A stretch of DNA of 64,000 nt from Actinobacillus indolicus (GTDB lineage Bacteria; Pseudomonadota; Gammaproteobacteria; Enterobacterales; Pasteurellaceae), in the NCBI RefSeq assembly GCF_004519515.1, contig NZ_CP038145.1, forward strand, positions 1,840,001-1,904,000, written 5' to 3'. The notes beneath the pieces were generated by a model. That model did not search any database. It had not been told where the DNA came from and saw nothing but the letters and a program-made list of their open reading frames with translations. Of this stretch, positions 15,367 through 23,822 are shown in pieces; within the stretch, counting starts at the first letter, position 1, and every line of letters starts with the position of its first letter. A program made the translations under genes and the position numbers.

Positions 15367-16301
15367 TATTTACTCCCTTTCATTTTGAATTTGTGTTTGA
15401 ATTTAGGTAAAGCAAGTACAGCAACCACTAATAATGCGGTGATTAAGTTAAGATCCTGTGGACCAAAGCCGATGCCACTTAAGGTTTCATTATTTAACGC
15501 TAATGCGATAAAGAAACGATAAAGAATCGAGCCGATAATGACGGCAAATGTGAGCCAAATAATACGTTTAGCAGAAAAAATCGCTTCACCGATAATAACT
15601 GCAGCTAGACCAATCACAATAGTGCCAACGCCGATAGAGATATCAAATCCCCCGTTACTTTGCACGTATAATGCACCTGCAAGTGCAATTAGCCCATTCG
15701 AAATCGCCATGCCTAGTAAGGTCATTTTATTAATAGCAATTCCTTGTGCTTTTGCCATGCGTGGATTAGTACCAGTGGCTCTGACTGCTAAGCCAACTTG
15801 AGTGGCAAAAAATAAATCAAATAATAGCTTGGCAATAATGACAACCAAAATTGCAATTAATAAACGTACAATCGCAAGTTGCACATCATCTTGAGCGGTA
15901 ATACTGTCATAAACCGTAGGATCGCCAAGTAAAGAGACATTTGGCTTACCCATAATACGTAAGTTAATCGAATATAGGGCAATCATCATCAAAATGCTGG
16001 CTAATAATTTTTCGATTTTAAAGCCAATATGCAAACTTGCTGTAATCATCCCCGCCGTTGCGCCTGCAAACATCCCTAGTAATGTTGCAACCCAAGGATC
16101 AACTTGGTTCAGAATACAGAGTACACAAACGCCACCTCCTAATGGAAAAGAACCGTCCGCAGTTAAATCAGGGAAATCGAGAATCTTGTAAGAAATAAGT
16201 ACACCTAATGCAACAAGTGCATAGATTAATCCAAGCTCTAATGCGCCTATCCACGTAATATTAGTGAAAATCTCACTTAAAAAAGGTAATAATGCATCCA
16301 T
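15366..16301 (-). CDS. ABC transporter permease (COG4120-like)
   Basis: A 311-residue integral membrane protein with about eight or nine hydrophobic segments and the BPD_transp_2 (LivH-like) pattern, including DFPDLTADGSFPLGGG near residue 43 and NGLIALAGALYVQSNGGFD near residue 210. This is the partner of the ATPase just downstream. Related systems have a third gene for a periplasmic binding protein, usually first in the operon. Nothing of that kind is upstream here: 16302-16487 has no coding sequence and the next gene is divergent. The binding protein may be encoded elsewhere. Confidence 0.88.
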   Translation of the reverse strand: MDALLPFLSEIFTNITWIGALELGLIYALVALGVLISYKILDFPDLTADGSFPLGGGVCVLCILNQVDPWVATLLGMFAGATAGMITASLHIGFKIEKLLASILMMIALYSINLRIMGKPNVSLLGDPTVYDSITAQDDVQLAIVRLLIAILVVIIAKLLFDLFFATQVGLAVRATGTNPRMAKAQGIAINKMTLLGMAISNGLIALAGALYVQSNGGFDISIGVGTIVIGLAAVIIGEAIFSAKRIIWLTFAVIIGSILYRFFIALALNNETLSGIGFGPQDLNLITALLVVAVLALPKFKHKFKMKGSK

Positions 16302-16487
16302 TTAAAATACTACTTTACTAGTACAACAATGCCGTGAATTGTACCTTATTTATTGTAAAAAAGCAGTTAAAATTCATGAGTTTTGTAAATTTTTTTCACG
16401 CAAACCTTTGCTTTTCAAAGGCTTGCCGACAAAGGAAAAAAGAATAGGTAAAATAACTCCATTCATTATTTATGGGGAGAATATAAA

Positions 16488-16712
16488 GTGGATAGTATTG
16501 AAATTTTAGGTTATGTTGCAATGATTTTAGTTGCGGGATCGTTTTTGTTAAAAGATGTCATTAAACTACGTTTAGTAAATGCATTAGGCGCAGTCTGTTT
16601 TGTTATTTATGGTATTTTGATTGGCTCTTTCCCTGTCACAGGGTTGAATATTTTTGTTGTGTGTGTGAATGGATATTACATTTGGAAAAATTTCCAAAAA
16701 GAAACTGCATAG
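16488..16712 (+). CDS. Small inner-membrane protein (YgjV-like)
   Basis: A 74-residue protein that is almost entirely hydrophobic, with three predicted membrane segments (about residues 5-22, 30-48 and 50-67). It has LVNALGAVCFVIYGILIGSFP in its middle, which resembles the half-length members of the YgjV/CBU_0592 membrane family. Function is not known. GGGGAGAATATAAAG precedes the GTG/ATG region; the start read here is at 16488. It is a single gene between two minus-strand units. Confidence 0.7.
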   Translation: MDSIEILGYVAMILVAGSFLLKDVIKLRLVNALGAVCFVIYGILIGSFPVTGLNIFVVCVNGYYIWKNFQKETA

Positions 16713-16730
16713 CTAATGTTACTCAAGTAC

Positions 16731-16762
16731 AAAAATGGCTAACAGAGATGTTAGCCATTTTT
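16731..16762. terminator. Bidirectional terminator shared with serS
   Basis: AAAAATGGCTAACA and TGTTAGCCATTTTT form a perfect 14-bp stem with a GAGA loop. The A- and T-tracts in the stem make it work in both directions. Confidence 0.9.
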
Positions 16763-16772
16763 GTTAAAAGGA

Positions 16773-18077
16773 TTATTTAATAATCTCTACACCACCCATA
16801 TATGGTTTCAACACTTCAGGCACAGTAATTGAACCATCTGCATTTTGGTAGTTTTCAAGCACTGCAACAAGCGTACGTCCAACGGCTAAACCTGAACCAT
16901 TTAGGGTATGAACTAAGCGAGTTTTCTTATCCCCTTTCGCTTTGCAACGTGCTTGCATACGGCGAGCTTGGAAATCCCACATATTTGAGCAAGATGAAAT
17001 CTCACGGTAGGTATTTTGTGCCGGTAGCCACACTTCTAAATCGTAGGTTTTGCTTGAACCAAAGCCCATATCACCAGAGCAGAGTAACATTTTGCGGTAT
17101 GGAAGGTTGAGCAACTGCAACACTTTTTCTGCGTGTCCTGTTAATTCTTCAAGGGCTTCCATTGATTTTTCAGGGGCGACGATTTGTACCATTTCCACTT
17201 TATCGAACTGGTGCATACGGATTAAACCACGAGTATCACGACCGTAAGAGCCTGCTTCTGAACGGAAGCACGGGGTGTGAGCGGTCAGTTTCAGTGGTAA
17301 ACTTTCTTCGTCTAAGATCTCATCACGCACAAGATTGGTTACCGGAACTTCTGCTGTTGGGATTAAAGCGTAAGGTTTTTGTACTGCGTTCGGATCTTGT
17401 CCTTCTAACGGCTGAGTATGGAATAAATCTTCGCCGAATTTTGGTAATTGCCCTGTGCCGTAAAGGGTGTCGTGGTTGACAAGATAAGGCACATAGGTTT
17501 CCACATAGCCGTGTTGTTCTGTATGTAAATCCAACATAAATTGAGATAAAGCACGGTGTAAACGTGCGATACCGCTTTTCATTACAACGAAACGGCTTCC
17601 TGTTAATTTAACACCGGCAGGGAAATCCAAACCGCCTAAGCCTTCGCCAAGGGTAACGTGATCTTTGATTTCAAAATCAAATTGACGTGGCGTACCCCAG
17701 CGAGAGACTTCGAGATTTTCGCTGTCGTCTTTACCCACAGGCACTTCATCGGCTGGTAGGTTAGGAATGTTTAATAACAACTCACGAATTTCCGCTTGGA
17801 CTTTATCTAATTCCACTTTTGCAGAATCAAGTTCATTTCCCATTGAATCCACTTCTGCTAATAACGCAGAAATATCTTCACCACGTGCTTTCGCCGCACC
17901 GATATTTTTTGAGCGAGCATTACGCTCTGCCTGTAAATTTTCTGCTTTAACTTGTAATGCTTTGCGTTGTTCTTCAAGGCTGGTAACACGAGCAACATCA
18001 AGGTTGAAGTTACGTTTGAGTTTTAAAATTTGTGCGACTTCCTCAAGGTTCGTACGCAGAAGGTTTTGGTCGATCAT
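16773..18077 (-). CDS. serS: Seryl-tRNA synthetase
   Basis: SerRS charges tRNA-Ser (and tRNA-Sec). The 434-residue product has the N-terminal coiled-coil tRNA-binding arm (about residues 25-110). The class II catalytic core follows, with motif 2 FRSEAGSYGRDTRGLIRMHQF and motif 3 NGSGLAVGRTLVAVLEN. The length matches the family. Its upstream gap holds the DUF559 unit, whose left inverted repeat begins 17 bases before the serS start codon and so lies in the serS promoter or leader. Confidence 0.98.
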   Translation of the reverse strand: MIDQNLLRTNLEEVAQILKLKRNFNLDVARVTSLEEQRKALQVKAENLQAERNARSKNIGAAKARGEDISALLAEVDSMGNELDSAKVELDKVQAEIRELLLNIPNLPADEVPVGKDDSENLEVSRWGTPRQFDFEIKDHVTLGEGLGGLDFPAGVKLTGSRFVVMKSGIARLHRALSQFMLDLHTEQHGYVETYVPYLVNHDTLYGTGQLPKFGEDLFHTQPLEGQDPNAVQKPYALIPTAEVPVTNLVRDEILDEESLPLKLTAHTPCFRSEAGSYGRDTRGLIRMHQFDKVEMVQIVAPEKSMEALEELTGHAEKVLQLLNLPYRKMLLCSGDMGFGSSKTYDLEVWLPAQNTYREISSCSNMWDFQARRMQARCKAKGDKKTRLVHTLNGSGLAVGRTLVAVLENYQNADGSITVPEVLKPYMGGVEIIK

Positions 18078-18093
18078 TTTAGTGTCCTTATAA

Positions 18094-18128
18094 AATCCCC
18101 CCTAGCCCCCCTTTTTCAAAGGGGGGAA
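18094..18128. repeat. 35-bp inverted repeat, left copy, flanking the DUF559 gene
   Basis: This 35-base sequence is exactly the reverse complement of 18524-18558. Internally it forms its own hairpin (CCCCCCTTT / AAAGGGGGG, 3-base loop) preceded by CCCCCCTAG. It sits just upstream of serS. Confidence 0.9.
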
Positions 18129-18150
18129 CTAAGAAAAAGGTTAATTGGTT

Positions 18151-18508
18151 TTATATTCGTTTTTCGATAATTTGAGTAATATGTGCAATCACATTTTCAA
18201 TACTAAAAATAACTTCCCTATTATTGAAACGCAACACATACAATCCTACTGAGTTTAATGCTCGATCTCTTATTTTATCTGCTTCTATATGCTCTACTTC
18301 ATAATGTTGACTACCATCAAGTTCAATGACGAGCTTTGCTTTTGGGCAATAAAAATCAACAATATAAGTTAAAATTGGCTTCTGACGATAAAATTGCAGA
18401 TCTAAAAGTTGTTTTCTTCAATCTAGACCATAAGATATGTTCTGCCTTTGTCATCGTATTGCGTAATGTTCTTGCATTTGGTTTAAGTTGGAATAGATAA
18501 GGTTCCAT
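18151..18508 (-). pseudogene. DUF559 endonuclease-like gene, frameshifted
   Basis: Reading from an ATG at 18508 the frame gives MEPYLFQLKPNARTLRNTMT and KAEHILWSRL, the start of a DUF559 (Vsr-like, PD-(D/E)XK fold) protein, but stops at a TGA near 18358. From about 18415 the shifted frame carries the rest: FYRQKPILTYIVDFYCPKAK, then LVIELDGSQHYEVEH and YVLRFNNREVIFSIENVI, ending at TAA 18151-18153. The catalytic core Asp (IVDFYC) and Glu-x-Asp (IELDG) are thus preserved but out of frame. One base change near 18410-18420 explains the break. Intact, it would be about 119 residues. It lies exactly between the two 35-bp inverted repeats. Confidence 0.85.
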
Positions 18509-18523
18509 AAATATTCCTTAACA

Positions 18524-18558
18524 TTCCCCCCTTTGAAAAAGGGGGGCTAGGGGGGATT
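18524..18558. repeat. 35-bp inverted repeat, right copy, flanking the DUF559 gene
   Basis: Exact reverse complement of 18094-18128. It ends two bases before the smpB stop codon, so the unit is inserted directly behind that gene. Confidence 0.9.
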
Positions 18559-18560
18559 TC

Positions 18561-19037
18561 CTACCTATTCGCATTCTTCATAATCCGCTGTTTAGCAACT
18601 TGCCACTCACGGTCTTTAATATCTTCACGCTTATCGTGCAGTTTTTTCCCTTTCGCCAAGCCGATTTTGACTTTCGCCCACGCATTTTTCCAGTAGAGCG
18701 ACAGGGCGATAACGGTAAATCCGTCACGACTGACTTTACCATAAAGTGTGTCTAATTCACGCTTGTTTAACAATAATTTACGGGTACGGGTTGGATCGCA
18801 CACAATATGGGTAGAAGCGACATTTAACGGGGTAATAGTGCCACCGAACAAAAAGGCTTCGCCATTACGGAAAGTGACATAGCTATCGCCGATATTGGCT
18901 TTGCCTGCTCGCAGGGATTTTACTTCCCAGCCTTGTAATTCTAGACCAGCTTCAATTTCTTCTTCGATAAAATATTCGTGTCTGGCACGTTTATTTAAGG
19001 CAATTGTGTTTGAAGCCACTTTGGTTTTTTTACTCAT
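18561..19037 (-). CDS. smpB: SsrA-binding protein SmpB
   Basis: SmpB binds tmRNA and mimics the missing anticodon arm during ribosome rescue. The 158-residue product has the OB-fold core (NKRARHEYFIEEEIEAGLEL, QGWEVKSLRAGKANIGDSYV) and the basic C-terminal tail (HDKREDIKDREWQVAKQRIM) that inserts in the mRNA channel. The length fits. No ssrA gene is visible in this window. Confidence 0.97.
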   Translation of the reverse strand: MSKKTKVASNTIALNKRARHEYFIEEEIEAGLELQGWEVKSLRAGKANIGDSYVTFRNGEAFLFGGTITPLNVASTHIVCDPTRTRKLLLNKRELDTLYGKVSRDGFTVIALSLYWKNAWAKVKIGLAKGKKLHDKREDIKDREWQVAKQRIMKNANR

Positions 19038-19145
19038 AAAATTCTTTTTCTTAGAAAAAATTGCGTTGGATTTTACCTTAAATTAAAGTAATTTTGAATG
19101 CTAGGGAGTTAATTTCGCGAGATTAAATGGAGAGATAAGAGAGAT

Positions 19146-19178
19146 AAAAAAGCACCTTTATACGAAATAAAGGTGCTT
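19146..19178 (-). terminator. Intrinsic terminator after the DUF2057 gene
   Basis: AAGCACCTTTAT pairs with ATAAAGGTGCTT around a short loop; on the minus strand it is followed by TTTTTATC. Confidence 0.85.
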
Positions 19179-19186
19179 CTGGTTTA

Positions 19187-19828
19187 TTACTGTTTTTTCG
19201 CCCAATCTAAGAAACGTTTTTGGGTTTCTTTATCAGCTTGTTGGAACCAGTATTGTAACTGTTGTTCAGCAATATTTTCGCCTTGAACCATTACTTTACC
19301 TTTAGTGACTTTATTTGAACCACCCGCAATCGCCATTGGCATAGCCGAGACTGCAAAGGATTTGACTGCCGCAACGCCATTACCAGCATTGTAATTTGCA
19401 AGGTTATCCACAATATTTGCATTTGGCATAAAACCTTCGCCTTTTAGCTCATCTTGTTTATGTTCAAGGGTTTTGCCTGATGCAGTTTGTACTTTGAAAC
19501 TAGGGGATTTTTTGAATTTTTCCACATCCACATCATTGCGTAGTGCTGGGGCACTAATTTGAATATCTTCTTGGCTTCCTGTGAAGGTTAACACGAGTGG
19601 CGCAGATTCATAGAAGTTACTATCAGAACCTGATTGATAGATACTTGAAACTTCGACAACTACTTGATGTTGGTTCGTATCGTTCACTTGTAATACCGTG
19701 TTTTTCTTCACTTTTTGTCCATCAAAAGCTAGAAAATTAATGTTTGAAGAGCCTGTGATGGTGCCTGCAAAACTATTTGCACTAAAAGCGAGAGCTACGA
19801 TTGCAAGGGTAATTTTACCTAATTTCAT
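19187..19828 (-). CDS. YccT/DUF2057 family periplasmic protein
   Basis: A 213-residue exported protein. The signal peptide is MKLGKITLAIVALAFSANSFA, cut before GTITGSSN. The mature part shows the DUF2057 (YccT) pattern with LLAFDGQKV-like and VVVEVSSIYQSG strands and a C-terminal helix LQYWFQQADKETQKRF. The family has no firmly known function. I use the ATG at 19828, preceded by AGGAGATTATTT; a longer frame to 19918 would bury the signal peptide. Single gene, divergent from corC. Confidence 0.85.
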   Translation of the reverse strand: MKLGKITLAIVALAFSANSFAGTITGSSNINFLAFDGQKVKKNTVLQVNDTNQHQVVVEVSSIYQSGSDSNFYESAPLVLTFTGSQEDIQISAPALRNDVDVEKFKKSPSFKVQTASGKTLEHKQDELKGEGFMPNANIVDNLANYNAGNGVAAVKSFAVSAMPMAIAGGSNKVTKGKVMVQGENIAEQQLQYWFQQADKETQKRFLDWAKKQ

Positions 19829-19985
19829 AAATAATCTCCTAAAAGGGAATGGGTATTTGGGGTAAAAACGCGCATATCCTATGCTAAATTTTTGTAAATA
19901 GAAAGTGAGAATCTTCAATCTCTGTCGATTTTTCAGTTGAATTATGGTAATTTCATGCTGTTTTCTTTGTATATGAGTACATAAT

Positions 19986-20870
19986 ATGAGTGATGATCAG
20001 CAAAGCGCACAGACGCAAGAGAAAAAATCCTTTTTAAAATCGTTATTCGGTGGATTATTTCAACAAGAACCGAAAAATCGTGAAGATTTAGTCGAAGTTA
20101 TCCGAGATTCAGCAGAAAATGAATTAATTGATTCAGATACTAAAGAGATGATCGAAGGGGTGATGGAGATTTCTTCACTGCGTGTTCGTGACATTATGAT
20201 TCCGCGTCCACAGATTATTTTTATTGATGCAGAACAACCGTTAGATGCCTGTGTAGATATTATTATTGAGTCTGCGCACTCTCGCTTTCCCGTGATTCGT
20301 GGGGGTAAAGATACGATTGAAGGCATTTTACTTGCAAAAGATTTATTAAAATATCTGCGTACTGATTCAGAGCCATTTAATATGGGCGAAATTTTACGCC
20401 CTGCCGTCATTGTGCCTGAAAGTAAGCGTGTAGATAGAATGTTGAAAGAGTTCCGTTCAGAGCGTTTTCACATGGCGATTGTGGTCGATGAGTTTGGGGC
20501 AGTGTCTGGTTTGGTTACGATTGAAGATATTTTAGAACAAATCGTAGGCGATATTGAAGATGAGTTTGATGAAGAAGAAATTGAACCGATTCGTCAATTA
20601 TCTCAACATACTTATGCGGTATTAGCCTTAACGGATATTGAACGTTTTAATCAACAGTTTGCGACACAATTTGATGATGAAGAAGTCGATACCGTGGGTG
20701 GTTTAGTGATGCAAGCGTTCGGGCATTTACCGAAACGTGGTGAAGAAATCGAACTTGATGGTGTGGTATTTAAAGTGACATCAGCGGATAGTCGCCGTTT
20801 GATTCAATTACGTGTCACAGTGACAGATGAACAACTGGAGCTTATGTCTCAAGAGAAAAGTTCAGAATGA
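19986..20870 (+). CDS. corC: CorC/HlyC-family CBS-domain protein
   Basis: A 294-residue cytoplasmic protein with two CBS domains (about residues 65-190), including MIPRPQIIFIDAEQPLDACVD and VVDEFGAVSGLVTIEDILEQIVGDI. A CorC_HlyC domain (about 205-285) with DEEVDTVGGLVMQAFGHLPKRGEEI follows. The E. coli orthologue YbeX/CorC is tied to magnesium and cobalt efflux and, more recently, to ribosome function. Its stop overlaps the lnt start as ATGA. This gene order (corC-lnt) is conserved in gammaproteobacteria. Confidence 0.95.
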   Translation: MSDDQQSAQTQEKKSFLKSLFGGLFQQEPKNREDLVEVIRDSAENELIDSDTKEMIEGVMEISSLRVRDIMIPRPQIIFIDAEQPLDACVDIIIESAHSRFPVIRGGKDTIEGILLAKDLLKYLRTDSEPFNMGEILRPAVIVPESKRVDRMLKEFRSERFHMAIVVDEFGAVSGLVTIEDILEQIVGDIEDEFDEEEIEPIRQLSQHTYAVLALTDIERFNQQFATQFDDEEVDTVGGLVMQAFGHLPKRGEEIELDGVVFKVTSADSRRLIQLRVTVTDEQLELMSQEKSSE

Positions 20871-22393
20871 GTATTGTAAAAAAATCATCAAATCTCACCG
20901 CTTGTTTCATCGCTGTGATTTCAGGGGGAATAGGGACATTAGCCTATTCCCCATTTGACTATTGGATTGTTGCCTTTTTATCTGCAACAGGGCTAATTTG
21001 GCTTGCGACATCTGAACATAAAAAGCAGGCTCTACTCGGTGCTTTTCTTTGGGCGGTAAGCTATTTTGCGATTGGCGTAAATTGGGTTCAAGTCAGCATG
21101 ACCCAATTCGGTGGCGTGCCTGAATTTGTGAGTTATTTAGCCGTATTACTGTTAGCGTGCTATTTAGCGTTATACCCATTGCTTTTTGCCTATCTTATTC
21201 AACGCTTTCAGCTAAAAAATCCTTGGGTAATTGCGGTGATTTTTACGTTGACGGAATATTTACGTGGCGTGGTTTTCACAGGGTTTCCGTGGTTGCAATT
21301 CGGATATAGTCAAGTCGATAGCCCATTTTTAGGCATTGCACCGATATTAGGTGTGGAAGGCGTGACTTTCTTTATCATGGTTGTCAGTGGCTATTTGGTT
21401 TATTTTGTTAGACAATTTGCAAAAAAAGCCACGAATCCGACCGCTTGTATTGTGACATTATTGCTACTTTTAGGGGTTGGATATAGCACACAATTTTTAA
21501 AATTCGTGGAAGTCGATGAGCAAAAAGCGCCGTTGTCTATCGCCTTAGTTCAAGGGAATATTGAGCAAAAAATGAAATGGGATCCTGCTCATTTTAATTA
21601 TACGGTCAGAACCTATGAACAATTAATTCAGTCTGTGCTAGGTAAATATCAAGTGATTATCTTGCCTGAATCTGCGATTCCTGCGTTAGAAGAACAAATT
21701 GAGCCATTGATGCAACAACTTCACCATATAGGCGAACAGGTAGGCAGTGAGATTATCATCGGAACATTACATCAATCTCCACAAGGATTATTTAACAGTG
21801 CCACAGTCTTGGGGAATAAAGCGCAACCTTACTCACTGACTCAATCGCCACGTTATAACAAACACCATTTAGTGCCTTTTGGGGAATATGTGCCTTTTGG
21901 CAATTTGTTGGATTGGATGCGAGATGTTTTTGTCTTGCCGATCAATTTATCGAAAGGTGACTTTATCCAACAGCCATTACTGGTGGCAAATCACCGATTT
22001 AATATGGCAATTTGTTATGAGATTATCTTTACTCATCAAGTACAGCAAAATCAACAAGCCCATAACTCTGACTATTTGATTACCATTTCAAATGATGCGT
22101 GGTTTGGCGCAAGTATGGGGCCATGGCAACATTTCCAAATGGCAAGAATGCGTGCATTAGAATTAGGCAAACCACTTATTCGCGCGACGAATACGGGGAT
22201 TACAGCTTTTGTTGATGCGTATGGTCAAGTTGTCTCGCAAGCACCGCAATTTGAAGCCACGACATTGGCAGCAAGTGTTCCGGTGATGAAAGGGCAAACC
22301 ATCTTCGCACAGTTCGGTAACTGGTTGCTTTATGGGATTTGTGGCATAATTCTCACAATAGCCTTTGTTTTAAGGTTATGTCGAAAAGGATAA
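20867..22393 (+). CDS. lnt: Apolipoprotein N-acyltransferase
   Basis: Lnt adds the third acyl chain to the N-terminal cysteine of lipoproteins in the inner membrane. The 508-residue product has six to seven N-terminal membrane segments (about residues 10-205), then a periplasmic nitrilase-like domain with the catalytic triad in LPESAIPALE (Glu), HHLVPFGEYVPFG (Lys region) and MAICYEIIF (Cys). A last membrane helix is at about 480-500. The length is as in E. coli (512). It is translationally coupled to corC. Confidence 0.97.
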   Translation: MSIVKKSSNLTACFIAVISGGIGTLAYSPFDYWIVAFLSATGLIWLATSEHKKQALLGAFLWAVSYFAIGVNWVQVSMTQFGGVPEFVSYLAVLLLACYLALYPLLFAYLIQRFQLKNPWVIAVIFTLTEYLRGVVFTGFPWLQFGYSQVDSPFLGIAPILGVEGVTFFIMVVSGYLVYFVRQFAKKATNPTACIVTLLLLLGVGYSTQFLKFVEVDEQKAPLSIALVQGNIEQKMKWDPAHFNYTVRTYEQLIQSVLGKYQVIILPESAIPALEEQIEPLMQQLHHIGEQVGSEIIIGTLHQSPQGLFNSATVLGNKAQPYSLTQSPRYNKHHLVPFGEYVPFGNLLDWMRDVFVLPINLSKGDFIQQPLLVANHRFNMAICYEIIFTHQVQQNQQAHNSDYLITISNDAWFGASMGPWQHFQMARMRALELGKPLIRATNTGITAFVDAYGQVVSQAPQFEATTLAASVPVMKGQTIFAQFGNWLLYGICGIILTIAFVLRLCRKG

Positions 22394-22467
22394 CAATCAG
22401 AAAAGGCAGCAATTTTCTGTCTTTTGTAAATTTTGGTCTAAATTTTATTCAATTAAATTATTTCTAT

Positions 22468-22494
22468 GAACTTTTTAAATTTAGCGCACACTAA
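22468..22494 (+). promoter_or_regulatory. Probable sigma-E promoter of rpoE
   Basis: GAACTT (22468-22473), a 16-base spacer, then ACTAA (22490-22494), close to the sigma-E consensus GGAACTT-N16-TCTAA. It lies 56 bases upstream of rpoE. Autoregulation of rpoE is known in relatives. Confidence 0.65.
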
Positions 22495-22550
22495 CGAGCG
22501 TGCATCAGAAAAAAATAAAAACAGCGTAGAAGTTAGGAGAACGCAAAGCG

Positions 22551-23129
22551 ATGAGTGAGCAAATAACCGATCAGGAATTGGTTGAACGTGCACAAAATGG
22601 TGATAAAAAAGCGTTTAATTTACTCGTCGTGCGTTATCAAAATAGAGTGGCAGGATTGCTTACTCGCTATGTCGCAAGAGACGATATTCCTGATATTGTA
22701 CAAGAATCTTTTATTAAAGCTTATCGTTCATTAAACTCTTTCCGTGGGGAAAGTGCTTTTTATACATGGCTTTATCGAATTGCTGTCAATACAGCAAAAA
22801 ACCATTTAACTGCTTTAGGTAGAAGACCACCCAAAGAAGATATTCTTGCAGAAGATGCAGAAAGTTACGACAGTGGCATCCAATTACGTGAAGCAGATAC
22901 GCCAGAAAACTTGGTGTTATCAGACGAATTAAAACGTGTCGTATTTGATACGATTGAAAGCCTACCAGACGAGCTGAAAACCGCAATTACCTTGCGTGAG
23001 CTTGAAGGGCTAAGTTATGAAGAAATTGCCGAAGCGATGCAATGCCCAGTAGGTACAGTTCGTTCTCGAATTTTTAGAGCAAGGGAAGCGATTGATGCTA
23101 AAGTCAATCCGCTCTTGCAACAGATTTAA
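22551..23129 (+). CDS. rpoE: RNA polymerase sigma-E factor (extracytoplasmic stress)
   Basis: An ECF sigma factor of 192 residues that answers misfolded outer-membrane proteins. Region 2 is visible as DIPDIVQESFIKAYRSLNSF followed by ESAFYTWLYRIAVNTAKN. Region 4 follows as LRELEGLSYEEIAEAMQCPVGTVRSRIFRAREAI. The length matches E. coli RpoE (191). The probable sigma-E promoter upstream implies positive autoregulation. The anti-sigma gene rseA follows after 19 bases. Confidence 0.97.
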   Translation: MSEQITDQELVERAQNGDKKAFNLLVVRYQNRVAGLLTRYVARDDIPDIVQESFIKAYRSLNSFRGESAFYTWLYRIAVNTAKNHLTALGRRPPKEDILAEDAESYDSGIQLREADTPENLVLSDELKRVVFDTIESLPDELKTAITLRELEGLSYEEIAEAMQCPVGTVRSRIFRAREAIDAKVNPLLQQI

Positions 23130-23148
23130 AACATCCTTGGAGTTATCT

Positions 23149-23760
23149 ATGCAACATAAAGAAACACTTTCCGCCTATATGGACGGACATAAAGCAAGCG
23201 ACAATTTCGCAGAAACTTTATGTAACAGTGCTGAATTACAACAAACATGGGCAAATTACCACACTATCCGCAGTGTGATGCGTGGTGAAGAGCAAATTCT
23301 AGGTAGCGATTTTTCTGCAAAAATGGCAGCTTTAATTGAAAACGAAGAAATTGAAGCAGTTAAAACGGAAGAAAAACCAAAAGGATTGCTATTAAAATTA
23401 AAACGTTGGAGCACGCCAATTATGCAAGCAGGGATTGCTGCATCAGTCTGCTTATCCGTCGTTTTAGGGGTTAACATGATGAACAGCAATGACGAAGTGG
23501 CTCAAACAGAACAACCTGTTTTACAAACGTTACCTTTCTCAAATTCTGTACAACAAGTAAGCTACAACGCACCTTCTAAAGATCAGCCAACGGCTGAACA
23601 ATTAGAGTACCAACAACGCCGTATTAATGAATTATTACAAAATCACGAATTACAGCGTCGTACACAAACGGGTAATAGTGTGACTTTAACTGAAGAAGAA
23701 AAACAAAAAGCACAAACTTCCCAAGCGCCAGCGCAAAACGTAGCTCCAGCTAATCAGTAA
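23149..23760 (+). CDS. rseA: Anti-sigma-E factor RseA
   Basis: A 203-residue single-pass inner-membrane protein. The N-terminal domain (KETLSAYMDGHKASDNFAET, about residues 4-60) binds sigma E. A membrane helix lies at about 105-122 (IMQAGIAASVCLSVVLGVNM), and the periplasmic C-terminus is Gln-rich. The start at 23149 has GGAG at the right distance; a longer frame into rpoE is not used. The next gene is a CYTH protein, so the usual rseB partner is not in this operon. A terminator follows directly. Confidence 0.93.
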   Translation: MQHKETLSAYMDGHKASDNFAETLCNSAELQQTWANYHTIRSVMRGEEQILGSDFSAKMAALIENEEIEAVKTEEKPKGLLLKLKRWSTPIMQAGIAASVCLSVVLGVNMMNSNDEVAQTEQPVLQTLPFSNSVQQVSYNAPSKDQPTAEQLEYQQRRINELLQNHELQRRTQTGNSVTLTEEEKQKAQTSQAPAQNVAPANQ

Positions 23761-23776
23761 GTGAATTATCTTATTT

Positions 23777-23804
23777 AGCCTATCAATGTTGATAGGCTTT
23801 TTTA
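23777..23804 (+). terminator. Intrinsic terminator after rseA
   Basis: AGCCTATCA pairs with TGATAGGCT around a four-base loop, followed by TTTTTTA. Confidence 0.88.
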
Positions 23805-23822
23805 TTTTATAGGTTACATAAC

